Part shown: positions 1 through 6,787 of the stretch, one piece after another | Position numbering within the stretch: the first letter of the stretch is position 1 | Layout of the letters: every line of letters begins with the position of its first letter | Assembly: GCA_949298665.1 (NCBI GenBank) | Contig: CASFXO010000148.1 | Coordinates: 1-7,091 of the forward strand | Source: an uncultured Lentisphaeria bacterium | GTDB taxonomy: Bacteria; Verrucomicrobiota; Lentisphaeria; Victivallales; Victivallaceae | DNA length: 7,091 nucleotides | Direction of reading: 5' to 3' | The notes under the pieces: model-generated | The model's database searches: none | What the model was told of the DNA's origin: nothing | Seen by the model: the letters and a program-made list of their open reading frames with translations, nothing else | Program-made: the position numbers and the translations under genes

Positions 1-172
1 GATTGGCCGCCGCGGCCCCCAGCCGGCTGCCGTCCCCCAGCGTGCCGTAGTCGGAGCGGCCGGCAACGCCGACCTCCCGGATCAGCACATCGCTGCCGGC
101 ACACCCGGCCAGCAGCAGCGCCAGCGCCATTCCAAGGATCAGACGCAGTCTTCGGACGCTCTCCCCGTTCAT
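1..172 (-). CDS. Putative lipoprotein, N-terminal part only (runs off the left edge)
   Basis: This gene is open at the left edge, and 57 complete codons are visible. The N-terminus is a classic lipoprotein signal peptide: a short charged start with three arginines (residues 7, 8, 10), a hydrophobic stretch (about 11-22), and a lipobox LAGC with the lipidated cysteine at residue 24. The residue after the cysteine is Ala, not Asp, so in a Gram-negative cell it would be expected to go to the outer membrane. The mature part seen so far is Gly/Ala rich and I recognise no domain. The ATG overlaps the TGA of the upstream membrane-protein gene by four bases (ATGA). A perfect GGAGG lies 7 nt before it (180-184, inside the upstream gene), which fixes the start and implies translational coupling. 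The function is unknown; a role in the envelope together with the coupled transporter is inference only. Confidence 0.75.
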   Translation of the reverse strand, partial: MNGESVRRLRLILGMALALLLAGCAGSDVLIREVGVAGRSDYGTLGDGSRLGAAAAN

Positions 173-2043
173 GGTCGCGCCTCCGGCTCCTGCCGGTCGG
201 ACCGGTCGAGACAATGATAAATCTGCGGCACCAGGTATTTGAGCACGGCCGCCGCGGGAATCGCCAGAATCATCCCCGTGATCCCTGCGAAAATCGCCCC
301 CAGCAACACCACGATGATGGTTTCCAGCGTACTCAACCCCAGCGATTCGCCGATCACCACCGGGTATAGAATGAACTGCTCGATGATGCCGTTGTAAATG
401 AGGTAAGTGCCGATGATCCCGCAGATCTGCAGCGTGCTTGCCGCCGCGCCGTCCACCGCCAGCGTCACCAGCACCGTCAGCACGGCGCTGGCCACCGGTC
501 CGATGTAGGGCAGCAGAACGCCGCAACCCGCCAGCGGCCCCAGAATGAAAAAGTACGGCACCTGCAGGAAATAGAACATCGTCGTATACACCGTTGCGTC
601 AATCAGCACCAGCGACAGATAGCCGCGCAACCAGGTTTTCAGTTTGCCGATCACTTCGCTGATGATCCGCTCCGCCTCCGCCAGGGTCTCCTCGTTCGCT
701 CCGGGCAGCCAGCTGCCGTTGAAGACCGTGCGCACCAGATATTCGCTCTGCTTCCCGGCTCCGGCGTTCCCCGAACAGAATTCCGCCAGCTTGGTCAGGA
801 ACAGCAGGAAGAAGAAAACCGTCAACAGCAGATCCAGCAGCAGATTGCACAATGCGCCGAACACGCTTGCGGTAAAGGAGAAAAACCCTCCGGTCCGTTT
901 CAGCACCAGCTTCACCAGTTCCCGCTGCGACGCCTCGTCATTCAACGCGCGCGACAGTTCCGCCAGGGTCGACTGCACCAGCGGCATCCGGTCAAAACGA
1001 TCCCGCAGATTGTCCAGATAATGCAGTACCGGCGCAAAAAAACGCTCCATCGCATTGTCGTTCAACGCCGCGTTTTCTTCGCCATCCGGCACGGCAACCG
1101 CGGCGGCATCGGCATTCATGTTCCGAACGACCGCCGCCGCCTTTTCCTCAGCGTGGCGGATTTTGGCCACGTAACCGGCGGAAAGGTTCCCCAGCAATAC
1201 CAGAATGGCCAGCAGAAACAACAGCAGCGTACCGCAGGTCAGCGATACCGCCCGGGCAATCCGGGTCCGCCGATCCCGCAAAGTCCGTTCCCGTTTCGTC
1301 GGGCGCGGCTTTCGGGACCGGCGCAGCGCGCGCGACAGGGCGTTCAGCGGCTCCGTCACCCGGGACACCAGCCGGAATATCCGGTACAGCCAGGTGTGCC
1401 GGTCCGCCAGACGGCGTTCAAAATACTGCTCCACCGGCAACATGATGTAGGCCGCGATCAATCCGAAAATCACTGACCGCAGCAGCGTGGCGGTCAGAAT
1501 GAATACCACCAGCACGATCAGCGCCACTACGATACCGGCCCCGGATTTAATGATCTTGCGGCGCTGCTGATGGCGCAGCAGCAGCTCCTCCCGCAGTCCG
1601 GCGTATTCCCGCTGATCCATGCCCAGACGGGAAGCCAGTTCCTGAATCAGCGGCTGTTTCCGGGACAACCGGCCGGAACCGATCGCCAGCGTCAGCAACG
1701 CCCGAATCACCTTTTCCTTTTCCGTGTCCGGTATTTTTTCCAGTGCCGCCGCCGCCTCAGACGCGGAAATCAGCGGAGATTTACGCAGTTTTTCGAGCAT
1801 CTGCCGGATCTCGCCCGGCGGATAATCGCGCAGCTGGTAGCGCACCGCCTCGTAGTCGGCATCGCTCAATTCCCGGCCGTCGTCGGACAGTACGGTCTTG
1901 ATCAGTGCAATCAGCGTCCGGCGCAGCGCCTCCTCCTCGTCCTCGCTGCCGGAAAAACGGGAAGCGAACAGGCCGATGGCCCGTTGAATCGGTTTTTCCA
2001 GCAGCCCTCCGGAACTGAACCCGGCGCCGAACTTTCCCAGCAT
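169..2043 (-). CDS. AI-2E/PerM-family membrane transporter with N-terminal TerB-like domain
   Basis: The protein has 624 residues, against roughly 350 for typical AI-2E family (PerM, YdiK, TqsA) proteins. Residues about 37-157 form a soluble helical region resembling TerB/DjlA-N domains: two similar halves, one around IALIKTVLSDDGRELSDADY (45-64) and one around LLTLAIGSGRLS (116-127) followed by LIQELASRLGM. Membrane segments are visible at about 168-188, 190-204, 267-286, 387-418 (probably two), 473-493, 495-527, 533-556 and 571-607. The C-terminal part carries the family pattern: PYIGP (512-516), an IEQFILYPVVIGESLGLS-like stretch (554-571), then a Gly/Ala-rich helix ending IPAAAVLKYLV. A strongly basic linker (about 239-266) and a soluble Ala-rich loop (about 295-385) add further length. 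Family members export small molecules or act in Na+/H+ exchange; the substrate here cannot be told. The ATG has GGGAGAGG (2048-2055) just upstream. It lies 22 bp after purM and is probably co-transcribed with it. Confidence 0.85.
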   Translation of the reverse strand: MLGKFGAGFSSGGLLEKPIQRAIGLFASRFSGSEDEEEALRRTLIALIKTVLSDDGRELSDADYEAVRYQLRDYPPGEIRQMLEKLRKSPLISASEAAAALEKIPDTEKEKVIRALLTLAIGSGRLSRKQPLIQELASRLGMDQREYAGLREELLLRHQQRRKIIKSGAGIVVALIVLVVFILTATLLRSVIFGLIAAYIMLPVEQYFERRLADRHTWLYRIFRLVSRVTEPLNALSRALRRSRKPRPTKRERTLRDRRTRIARAVSLTCGTLLLFLLAILVLLGNLSAGYVAKIRHAEEKAAAVVRNMNADAAAVAVPDGEENAALNDNAMERFFAPVLHYLDNLRDRFDRMPLVQSTLAELSRALNDEASQRELVKLVLKRTGGFFSFTASVFGALCNLLLDLLLTVFFFLLFLTKLAEFCSGNAGAGKQSEYLVRTVFNGSWLPGANEETLAEAERIISEVIGKLKTWLRGYLSLVLIDATVYTTMFYFLQVPYFFILGPLAGCGVLLPYIGPVASAVLTVLVTLAVDGAAASTLQICGIIGTYLIYNGIIEQFILYPVVIGESLGLSTLETIIVVLLGAIFAGITGMILAIPAAAVLKYLVPQIYHCLDRSDRQEPEARP

Positions 2044-2065
2044 GCGACCTCTCCCGGTTTTCGTC

Positions 2066-3112
2066 TCAGCGGATTTTCACGTTCCTGTGTCCGCTCACCA
2101 CTTCACCGATCACGTCGGCGGTGAACCCGCTTTCCCGACAGACCGCCACGGCACGATCCGCAGCCGTTTTCGGCACGAACCAGACCATGCCGATCCCCAT
2201 GTTGAACACCCGGTACGCCTCCACCGGATCCACGTTGCCGCGATGCACCAGCACCTTGAAAATCGACGGCACCGGCAGCACACCGCCATCGAAAATCACA
2301 TCGACGTCCTCCGGCAGAATCCGCGGCACGTTGTCATACAACCCGCCCCCGGTAATGTGGGCAATGCCGTCCAGCGCCAGCCCTTCTTCCCGCGCCTGCC
2401 GGATGGCCGGATAATAGCAGATGTGCGGTTTGAGCAGCGCCTCGCCGACGGTCTCCCCGCCGAGCTCGGGCAGTTTCGTATTCACCGTATAAGAGCACTG
2501 GGCGAAGAGAATTTTCCGCGCCAGGCTGTAACCGTTGGTATGCATCCCGTTGGAACCGAGACCGATCGCCACGTGGCCGGGCCGGATCTTCTCGCCGGTG
2601 ATGATTTCCGAACGCTCCACCAGACCGGTAATCACCCCGACCAGGTCGAAATCGTTCCCGTACATCCCCGGCATTTCCGCGGTTTCGCCGCCCAGCACCG
2701 CACAGTTCGCCGCCCGGCAGGCGTCGGCAATCCCGAACAGGACCTGTTCATAAAGCGGACTGCGCAACTTCCCGATGCCGATGTAATCCATGAAAAACAC
2801 CGGCTCCGCCCCCTGCACGGAAATGTCGTTGATGCAGTGGTTGACGATGTCGTAGCCGACCGTGTCGAACTTCTCCATCATCATGGCGATCATCAGCTTG
2901 GTCCCGACACCGTCGATGCTGGAGACCAGTACCGGCTCGCGGTATTTCTTCAGATCAATCTGGAAAAGTCCGCCGAACCCGCCGATCGGACTGAGCATCT
3001 CCGGCCGCCGGGTCGCGGCGAATTTCTTCTTCACCTGATCCAGCAGCGAGGTGGCCAGGTCGATATCGACGCCGGCGGCTTTGTAAAGGTCGCTTTTCGC
3101 TTTGGTACTCAC
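2066..3112 (-). CDS. purM: Phosphoribosylformylglycinamidine cyclo-ligase (AIR synthetase)
   Basis: PurM closes the imidazole ring: FGAM + ATP gives aminoimidazole ribonucleotide, ADP and phosphate, in cytosolic de novo purine synthesis. The 348 residues match the usual length of about 345. Family motifs appear in order: the SSIDGVGTKL ATP-binding segment (64-73), NDISVQGAEPVFFMDY (95-110), VLGGETAEMPGMY (139-151), GLGSNGMHTNGYSLARK (184-200), HITGGGLYDNVPRILPE (252-268) and a late FNMGIGM segment. All the glycine-rich elements expected of the PurM/PurL superfamily are intact, so the enzyme should be active. The start is GTG, not ATG; AAGGAAG (3117-3123) lies four bases upstream, and no in-frame ATG nearby fits better. 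A candidate promoter about 110-135 bp upstream suggests it can be transcribed independently of uxaC. The AI-2E gene follows closely. Confidence 0.97.
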   Translation of the reverse strand: MSTKAKSDLYKAAGVDIDLATSLLDQVKKKFAATRRPEMLSPIGGFGGLFQIDLKKYREPVLVSSIDGVGTKLMIAMMMEKFDTVGYDIVNHCINDISVQGAEPVFFMDYIGIGKLRSPLYEQVLFGIADACRAANCAVLGGETAEMPGMYGNDFDLVGVITGLVERSEIITGEKIRPGHVAIGLGSNGMHTNGYSLARKILFAQCSYTVNTKLPELGGETVGEALLKPHICYYPAIRQAREEGLALDGIAHITGGGLYDNVPRILPEDVDVIFDGGVLPVPSIFKVLVHRGNVDPVEAYRVFNMGIGMVWFVPKTAADRAVAVCRESGFTADVIGEVVSGHRNVKIR

Positions 3113-3220
3113 TTTTCTTCCTTACTGTTGTATTGAATTTGGGCCCGGCGCCGGGGCGGGGGATGGCCTCCCGCCGCCTTTTATGCCGCGCCGTTTGCGC
3201 CGACCCGGATGATTCCCGGG

Positions 3221-3249
3221 AATATAACGTGCCGCCGGCGTTTTTACAA
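3221..3249 (-). promoter_or_regulatory. Candidate sigma70-like promoter for purM
   Basis: Read on the minus strand there is TTGTAA (3249-3244, 4 of 6 to TTGACA), a 17-bp spacer, and TATATT (3226-3221, 5 of 6 to TATAAT). It begins two bases after the uxaC stop codon, in the 138-bp gap before purM. It would give a leader of about 100 nt. The perfect 12-bp palindrome ATTCCCGGGAAT (3212-3223) overlaps the -10 and probable start site and could be an operator. Consensus matching only. Confidence 0.45.
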
Positions 3250-3250
3250 A

Positions 3251-4621
3251 TTACAATCCGAAGAACTTCTTCGGCCCGTCATACGCCATTTCCCGGGCGG
3301 TTGCCGTCAGCAGGTCCAGCGGCGCCTGTCCCCGGTCGGCCAGAGCGCCCAGCACATCAGCCAGCACCCGCCGGAACATTTCGAAGCGCGATCCGTAGGA
3401 CAGCAGCTTGCGCGAATCGGACACCATCCCCGCAAAACAGCTGAAGGCGTCCACGGCCCCGATGGTTTCCAGCTGCCGCCGCATCCCCACCGGCGTATCG
3501 CACAGCCACCAGGCCGAACCGAGCCGAACCTTGTCCCCGAAGGCACGCGCCATCGACGCCAGCATCGGCTGGAACACCGGATCCAGGCAATACAGCACCA
3601 CCTTCAACCGTCCGTCGAAACGATTCAACAGCATGGACACTCCAGGCAGCGCATTCTGCCAGGGGTTGCAGACATCCCCGCCGGAATCCGGACCGAGCGA
3701 CTGGAACAGCGTCGCCCGCACATCCCGGACAGCGCCGGCGTGATACTGAAACACCCAGTTCTTTTCCGCATCCAGCGCCGCCGCCTCCAGCAGGAAACAC
3801 CCCCGGAAACATTCCGCCGCCTCGGCCGTCAACGCCTCTCCGTCCCGGGCGTGCCGGAAAATCGCCGCCGCCTCATCCACGGAACCGCAGCTGCCCGGCG
3901 GCACCTCCACCCCGTGATCGCTGGCCACGGCACCGTGCGCGGCAAAATAATCGTGCGACTGCCGCAACACATTCAGCAGTTCCTCATAGGTGCGGATCCG
4001 CGTACCGAACCGATCTCCCAGCCGATCGATATAGGCATTCCACCCCGGCGCCGTAATGTTCATCGCCTTGTCCGGACGCCAGGTCGGCCGCACCAGCAGC
4101 CGTCCGGCGGCGGCATTGACCTGTTCATGCCATTGCAGATCGTCCGCGGGATCATCGGTGGAACACATGACCTCCACATTCAATTTTCCGCACAGCAGCT
4201 GCAGCGGCCGGTTTTCCGGTCGGGCCAGCGCGGCATTGGCCTCCTCCCAGATCGCCGCCCCGGTGGCGGGGCCCAGAATCGTGTCGATGCCGAGAGTGCG
4301 CCGCAGATCCAGATGCACCCATTCATAAACCGGATTGCCGACAAGGCGCGGAAAGACCTCCGCCATCCGGAGAAACTTCTCCCGCGGGGAACGGTCGCCG
4401 GTAATATATTCCTCCGGTACCGCGCATTTGCGCAGCATTTCCCAGACATAATGGTCGGTCGCGGCAAAGAGCTGCCACACATCCGGGTAATTCCGGTTCG
4501 CCGCGATCTCCTTCACATCCGCGTGATTGTGCGGATCCACCACCGGCAGATCGCGGATCGCCTCGAAAATACGTCGTCCCGATTCATTTCCGATCAGATA
4601 GTCATCGCCCATGAATTCCAT
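3251..4621 (-). CDS. uxaC: Uronate isomerase (glucuronate/galacturonate isomerase)
   Basis: UxaC interconverts D-glucuronate with D-fructuronate and D-galacturonate with D-tagaturonate, the first step of hexuronate breakdown, in the cytoplasm. From the chosen ATG the protein has 456 residues, close to the family's roughly 470. Motifs of this amidohydrolase-superfamily enzyme appear in order: an HxH pair at His31/His33 (VVDPHNHADVKEI), NPVYEWVHLDLRRTLGI (96-112), the VMCSTDDPADDLQWH segment (151-165), RPTWRPDKAMNI (178-189), ASDHGVE (233-239), WVFQYHAGAVRD (289-300), GSAWWLCDTP with the likely catalytic Asp375, and FAGMVSDSRKLLSY (396-409). The reading frame extends three codons further to a TTG, but that TTG abuts GGAGG (4631-4635); the ATG at 4621 lies 9 nt from it and is preferred. 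The gene lies between purB and purM with no other hexuronate gene in view. I see no disrupted motif. Confidence 0.95.
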   Translation of the reverse strand: MEFMGDDYLIGNESGRRIFEAIRDLPVVDPHNHADVKEIAANRNYPDVWQLFAATDHYVWEMLRKCAVPEEYITGDRSPREKFLRMAEVFPRLVGNPVYEWVHLDLRRTLGIDTILGPATGAAIWEEANAALARPENRPLQLLCGKLNVEVMCSTDDPADDLQWHEQVNAAAGRLLVRPTWRPDKAMNITAPGWNAYIDRLGDRFGTRIRTYEELLNVLRQSHDYFAAHGAVASDHGVEVPPGSCGSVDEAAAIFRHARDGEALTAEAAECFRGCFLLEAAALDAEKNWVFQYHAGAVRDVRATLFQSLGPDSGGDVCNPWQNALPGVSMLLNRFDGRLKVVLYCLDPVFQPMLASMARAFGDKVRLGSAWWLCDTPVGMRRQLETIGAVDAFSCFAGMVSDSRKLLSYGSRFEMFRRVLADVLGALADRGQAPLDLLTATAREMAYDGPKKFFGL

Positions 4622-4630
4622 CAGAACCAA

Positions 4631-4635
4631 CCTCC
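4631..4635 (-). promoter_or_regulatory. Ribosome-binding site that decides the uxaC start
   Basis: A perfect GGAGG on the minus strand. It is 9 nt from the ATG at 4621 but directly abuts the in-frame TTG at 4630, too close for that codon to be used. A second in-frame ATG at 4612 is possible but further away (18 nt). Confidence 0.65.
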
Positions 4636-4705
4636 GCCCTCTTTGATCAGTGCCGCACTCCCGCCTCCCGCCGGTCCGACCGGAAGCGTCCGATTCGGGA
4701 AAAAA

Positions 4706-6145
4706 CTAGACCGTCACCTCCTCGCCGCCGGCCTGTTCCCATTCGCCCCGGTACGTTTCCAGCACCGGGCGCACGCATTCATTCAGAAATTCCGTCACCT
4801 GCTCCGGCGCCCGCCCGATGAAGTCGCGGGGATTGACCAGTTCGTCGAACCGTTCCGCGATCGCCGCGAAGGCCGGATCACGGCGCAGCCGTTCCAGAAG
4901 GTCGTTGTCGCCGCCCTCCTCCTTGATCCGCCGGGCCGCGGCCATGGAATGTTCCCGGATCACCTCGTGCAGCTGCTGCCGGTCGCCGCCGGCGCGGACC
5001 GCGGCCATCAGGATGTTTTCCGTGGCCATGAACGGCAGTTCGGCACGGACGCGGCGCGCGATCACCTTCGGCCAGACCTGCAGCCCGTTGGTGATGTCCA
5101 GCAGAATCGACAGAATGATGTCGGCGCAGAGAAACGCCTCCGGCAGCACCAGCCGCCGGTTGGCGGAATCGTCCAGCGTACGCTCGAACCACTGCACCGC
5201 ATGAGTGTGCGCGGCATTGACCGGGAGATTCATCAGATAACGGGCCAGGGCGCAGACGCGTTCGCAGCGCATGGGGTTGCGTTTGTAAGCCATGGCGCTG
5301 GAACCGATCTGCTTTTTACCGAACGGTTCTTCCATTTCGCGCAGATTGGCGAGCAGCCGGATGTCGCCGGCCATCTTCGCTGCGGACTGGGCGAGACCGC
5401 CGAGCACGGACAGGACGAAATAGTCGATCTTGCGCGTGTAGGTCTGCCCGGAAACCGCCACGATCCGGGAAAATCCCATCCGGGCGGCGACGTCGCGTTC
5501 CAGCTGCCGGACCTTCGCGTGGTCGCCGTCGAACAGCGCCAGGAAGCTCGCCTGTGTCCCGGTGGTGCCTTTGACGCTGCGGAAGGGCAGCGTCTCCAGT
5601 TCCCGGTTCAAATGTTCGAAATCGAACAGAAAATCCTGAAGGTACAGCGAGAAGCGTTTCCCCACCGTCGTCAGCTGCGCGGGCTGGTAATGGGTAAAAC
5701 CGAGCGTCGGCATCTCCTTGTAGGCGTCGGCGAAATCGGCCAGCTGACTCATCAGCTTCAACAGTTTCCGCCGGATGATCCGCATGCCGTCGCGCATCTG
5801 AATGAGTTCGGTATTGTCGGTGACGAAACAGCTGGTCGCGCCGAGGTGAATGATGGGCATGGCCGCGGGACACTGGGCGCCGAAGACGTGAATATGGCTC
5901 ATCACGTCGTGCCGCAGTTCCTTTTCCCTGGCGGCGACGGCATCGAAGTCGATATCGTCCAGGTGGGCGGCCATCTGGCGGATCTGTTCTTCCGTGATGT
6001 CCAGCCCGAGGTTGCGTTCTGCCTCGGCCAGGGCCAGCCAGAGGCGGCGCCAGGTGGAATGTTTGAACTGGGGAGACCAGAGAAAACTCATCTCTTTTCC
6101 GGCGTAGCGGTCGGTCAGCGGATTCTGGTAACGGTCATAGTCCAT
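4706..6145 (-). CDS. purB: Adenylosuccinate lyase, long (animal-like) form
   Basis: PurB removes fumarate twice in purine synthesis: SAICAR to AICAR, and adenylosuccinate to AMP. The 479 residues belong to the fumarase/aspartase superfamily. Landmarks are the N-terminal YQNPLTDRYAGKEM (6-19), RHDVMSHIHVFG (78-89), HLGATSCFVTDN (100-111), TLGFTHYQPAQLTTVGKR (147-164, with His152 in the expected catalytic region), KGTTGTQASF (192-201), and the superfamily signature loop GSSAMAYKRNPM (281-292) with the catalytic serine. QWFERTLDDSANRR and ELPFMATENI follow. By memory this is the long form to which human ADSL belongs, not the roughly 430-residue Bacillus type. The usual Pro after Met in the signature loop is Ala285-Met-Ala: the order SAMPYK reads SAMAYK here. 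The ATG has GAAGGA (6155-6160) 9 nt upstream. The next gene, uxaC, begins 84 bp downstream with no clear promoter or terminator between. Confidence 0.96.
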   Translation of the reverse strand: MDYDRYQNPLTDRYAGKEMSFLWSPQFKHSTWRRLWLALAEAERNLGLDITEEQIRQMAAHLDDIDFDAVAAREKELRHDVMSHIHVFGAQCPAAMPIIHLGATSCFVTDNTELIQMRDGMRIIRRKLLKLMSQLADFADAYKEMPTLGFTHYQPAQLTTVGKRFSLYLQDFLFDFEHLNRELETLPFRSVKGTTGTQASFLALFDGDHAKVRQLERDVAARMGFSRIVAVSGQTYTRKIDYFVLSVLGGLAQSAAKMAGDIRLLANLREMEEPFGKKQIGSSAMAYKRNPMRCERVCALARYLMNLPVNAAHTHAVQWFERTLDDSANRRLVLPEAFLCADIILSILLDITNGLQVWPKVIARRVRAELPFMATENILMAAVRAGGDRQQLHEVIREHSMAAARRIKEEGGDNDLLERLRRDPAFAAIAERFDELVNPRDFIGRAPEQVTEFLNECVRPVLETYRGEWEQAGGEEVTV

Positions 6146-6181
6146 CGGAAATATTCCTTCAATCTTTGCACTTATCCTGAA

Positions 6182-6201
6182 AATGCGTTTGCAAAAGCGT
6201 T
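6182..6201. promoter_or_regulatory. 20-bp imperfect dyad, candidate operator between purB and the VOC gene
   Basis: AATGCGTTTG and CAAAAGCGTT are the two halves of an inverted repeat with 16 of 20 positions symmetric, around a perfect TTTGCAAA core. It lies in the short region between divergent genes and covers the -35 of the rightward promoter. Size, symmetry and the GC..TTTGCAAA..GC form resemble helix-turn-helix repressor sites of the LacI/PurR type, though those usually have CG, not GC, at the centre. The regulator is unknown. Confidence 0.35.
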
Positions 6202-6216
6202 CCCCCTGTGTATAAT
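6189..6216 (+). promoter_or_regulatory. Candidate sigma70-like promoter for the VOC-family gene
   Basis: TTGCAA (6189-6194, 4 of 6) is followed by a 16-bp spacer and a perfect TATAAT (6211-6216). Transcription would begin near 6222-6224, giving a leader of about 30 nt before the ATG at 6253. The -10 also lies in a small inverted repeat GTATA-ATG-TATAC (6210-6222). No equally convincing leftward promoter for purB could be picked out in the same gap. Confidence 0.6.
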
Positions 6217-6239
6217 GTATACGTCATGCAGGAATTAGC

Positions 6240-6245
6240 AAGGGG
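6240..6245 (+). promoter_or_regulatory. Ribosome-binding site that decides the VOC-gene start
   Basis: AAGGGG ends 7 nt before the ATG at 6253. In-frame alternatives are an ATG at 6226, with no Shine-Dalgarno match and almost on the predicted transcription start, and a GTG at 6208 that overlaps the -10 box. Both are unlikely. Confidence 0.65.
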
Positions 6246-6252
6246 AAAACAC

Positions 6253-6609
6253 ATGGAATCGCCGCGATTCGGCATTATCATCCGCGTCAATGATCTGGAA
6301 GCGTGCCGTAGTTTCTACCGGGATCTGCTCGGCATCGGAGAACCGGTGTCGGACAGCCGATTCGCGGTGGAATTCCAGCCGTCGGAATGGTTTTCGCTGC
6401 GTCTGGAGAAAAGCGCGGCGTCTTATCTGGAGCACGCCTCGGCGGCGACGGCGTGGGTGCTCGAGTGCGACGACCCGGCGGCGCTGCGGGAACGGCTGGC
6501 GGATTGCGGGTACGAACTGGCGGCGGAGCCGGAGGAACGCAACAGCGGAGAGTATTTCCGCGGCAGCGACCCGGAGGGGAACGTCTTCTGGGTGACGCGC
6601 CGGCGGTGA
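6253..6609 (+). CDS. Small VOC-superfamily (glyoxalase/bleomycin-resistance fold) protein
   Basis: The protein has 118 residues, the normal length of a single VOC module with two beta-alpha-beta-beta-beta halves. The first half shows FGIIIRVNDLEACRSFYRDLLGIG (6-29), the usual strand, helix and FYRDLLG pattern, followed by FAVEFQPSEWFSLRLE. The second half shows AWVLECDDPAALRERLADCGYEL (67-89) and ends in SDPEGNVFWV (105-114), the typical DPxGN turn and last strand. In metal-binding members a His or Gln sits in the first strand and a Glu just after DPxGN. Here those places hold Ile/Arg and Trp, so the classical metal site looks incomplete and a glyoxalase I or dioxygenase role is doubtful. Such proteins may instead bind a small molecule. 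It is divergent from purB with its own promoter, and the fixed ATG has AAGGGG 7 nt upstream. The substrate is unknown. Confidence 0.85.
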   Translation: MESPRFGIIIRVNDLEACRSFYRDLLGIGEPVSDSRFAVEFQPSEWFSLRLEKSAASYLEHASAATAWVLECDDPAALRERLADCGYELAAEPEERNSGEYFRGSDPEGNVFWVTRRR

Positions 6610-6651
6610 TGCGGGAGCGGGATTTTTTTTGCAAAAACGTCCGGAGGCCGC

Positions 6652-6679
6652 TTGCTTTTGGTGATTTTCAAGCTATGTT
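6652..6679 (+). promoter_or_regulatory. Weak candidate promoter for tRNA-Ser
   Basis: TTGCTT (6652-6657), a 16-bp spacer and TATGTT (6674-6679) stand 18 bp before the tRNA, so transcription would begin a few bases ahead of its 5' end. Matches are 3 of 6 and 4 of 6; position is the main argument. Between the VOC stop and this site there is only a T8 tract (6623-6630) without a convincing GC hairpin before it. Confidence 0.35.
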
Positions 6680-6697
6680 AGAGCCGGTATCAAGCCC

Positions 6698-6787
<90 letters not shown>

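Noticed and set aside
2042..3136. Plus-strand frame of 364 codons opposite purM
   Set aside because: Mirror of the PurM reading frame with low-complexity His/Arg/Pro composition; it has no motif of its own and no supported start.
3209..6238. A 3-kb stop-free plus-strand frame lying antisense to purB and uxaC
   Set aside because: Its product is rich in Arg, His, Pro and Gln with no recognisable motif, and it sits exactly opposite two clear enzymes. Long antisense open frames are expected in GC-rich coding DNA.
6146..6240. Leftward promoter for purB in the divergent gap
   Set aside because: Best hexamer pairs on the minus strand (for example TTGCTA with TACATT at 16 bp) match only 4 of 6 each and are no better than background, so none was annotated.
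6610..6660. Possible intrinsic terminator after the VOC gene (T8 at 6623-6630)
   Set aside because: The bases before the T run (GCGGGAGCGGGA) have no complementary partner nearby, so no real stem forms.
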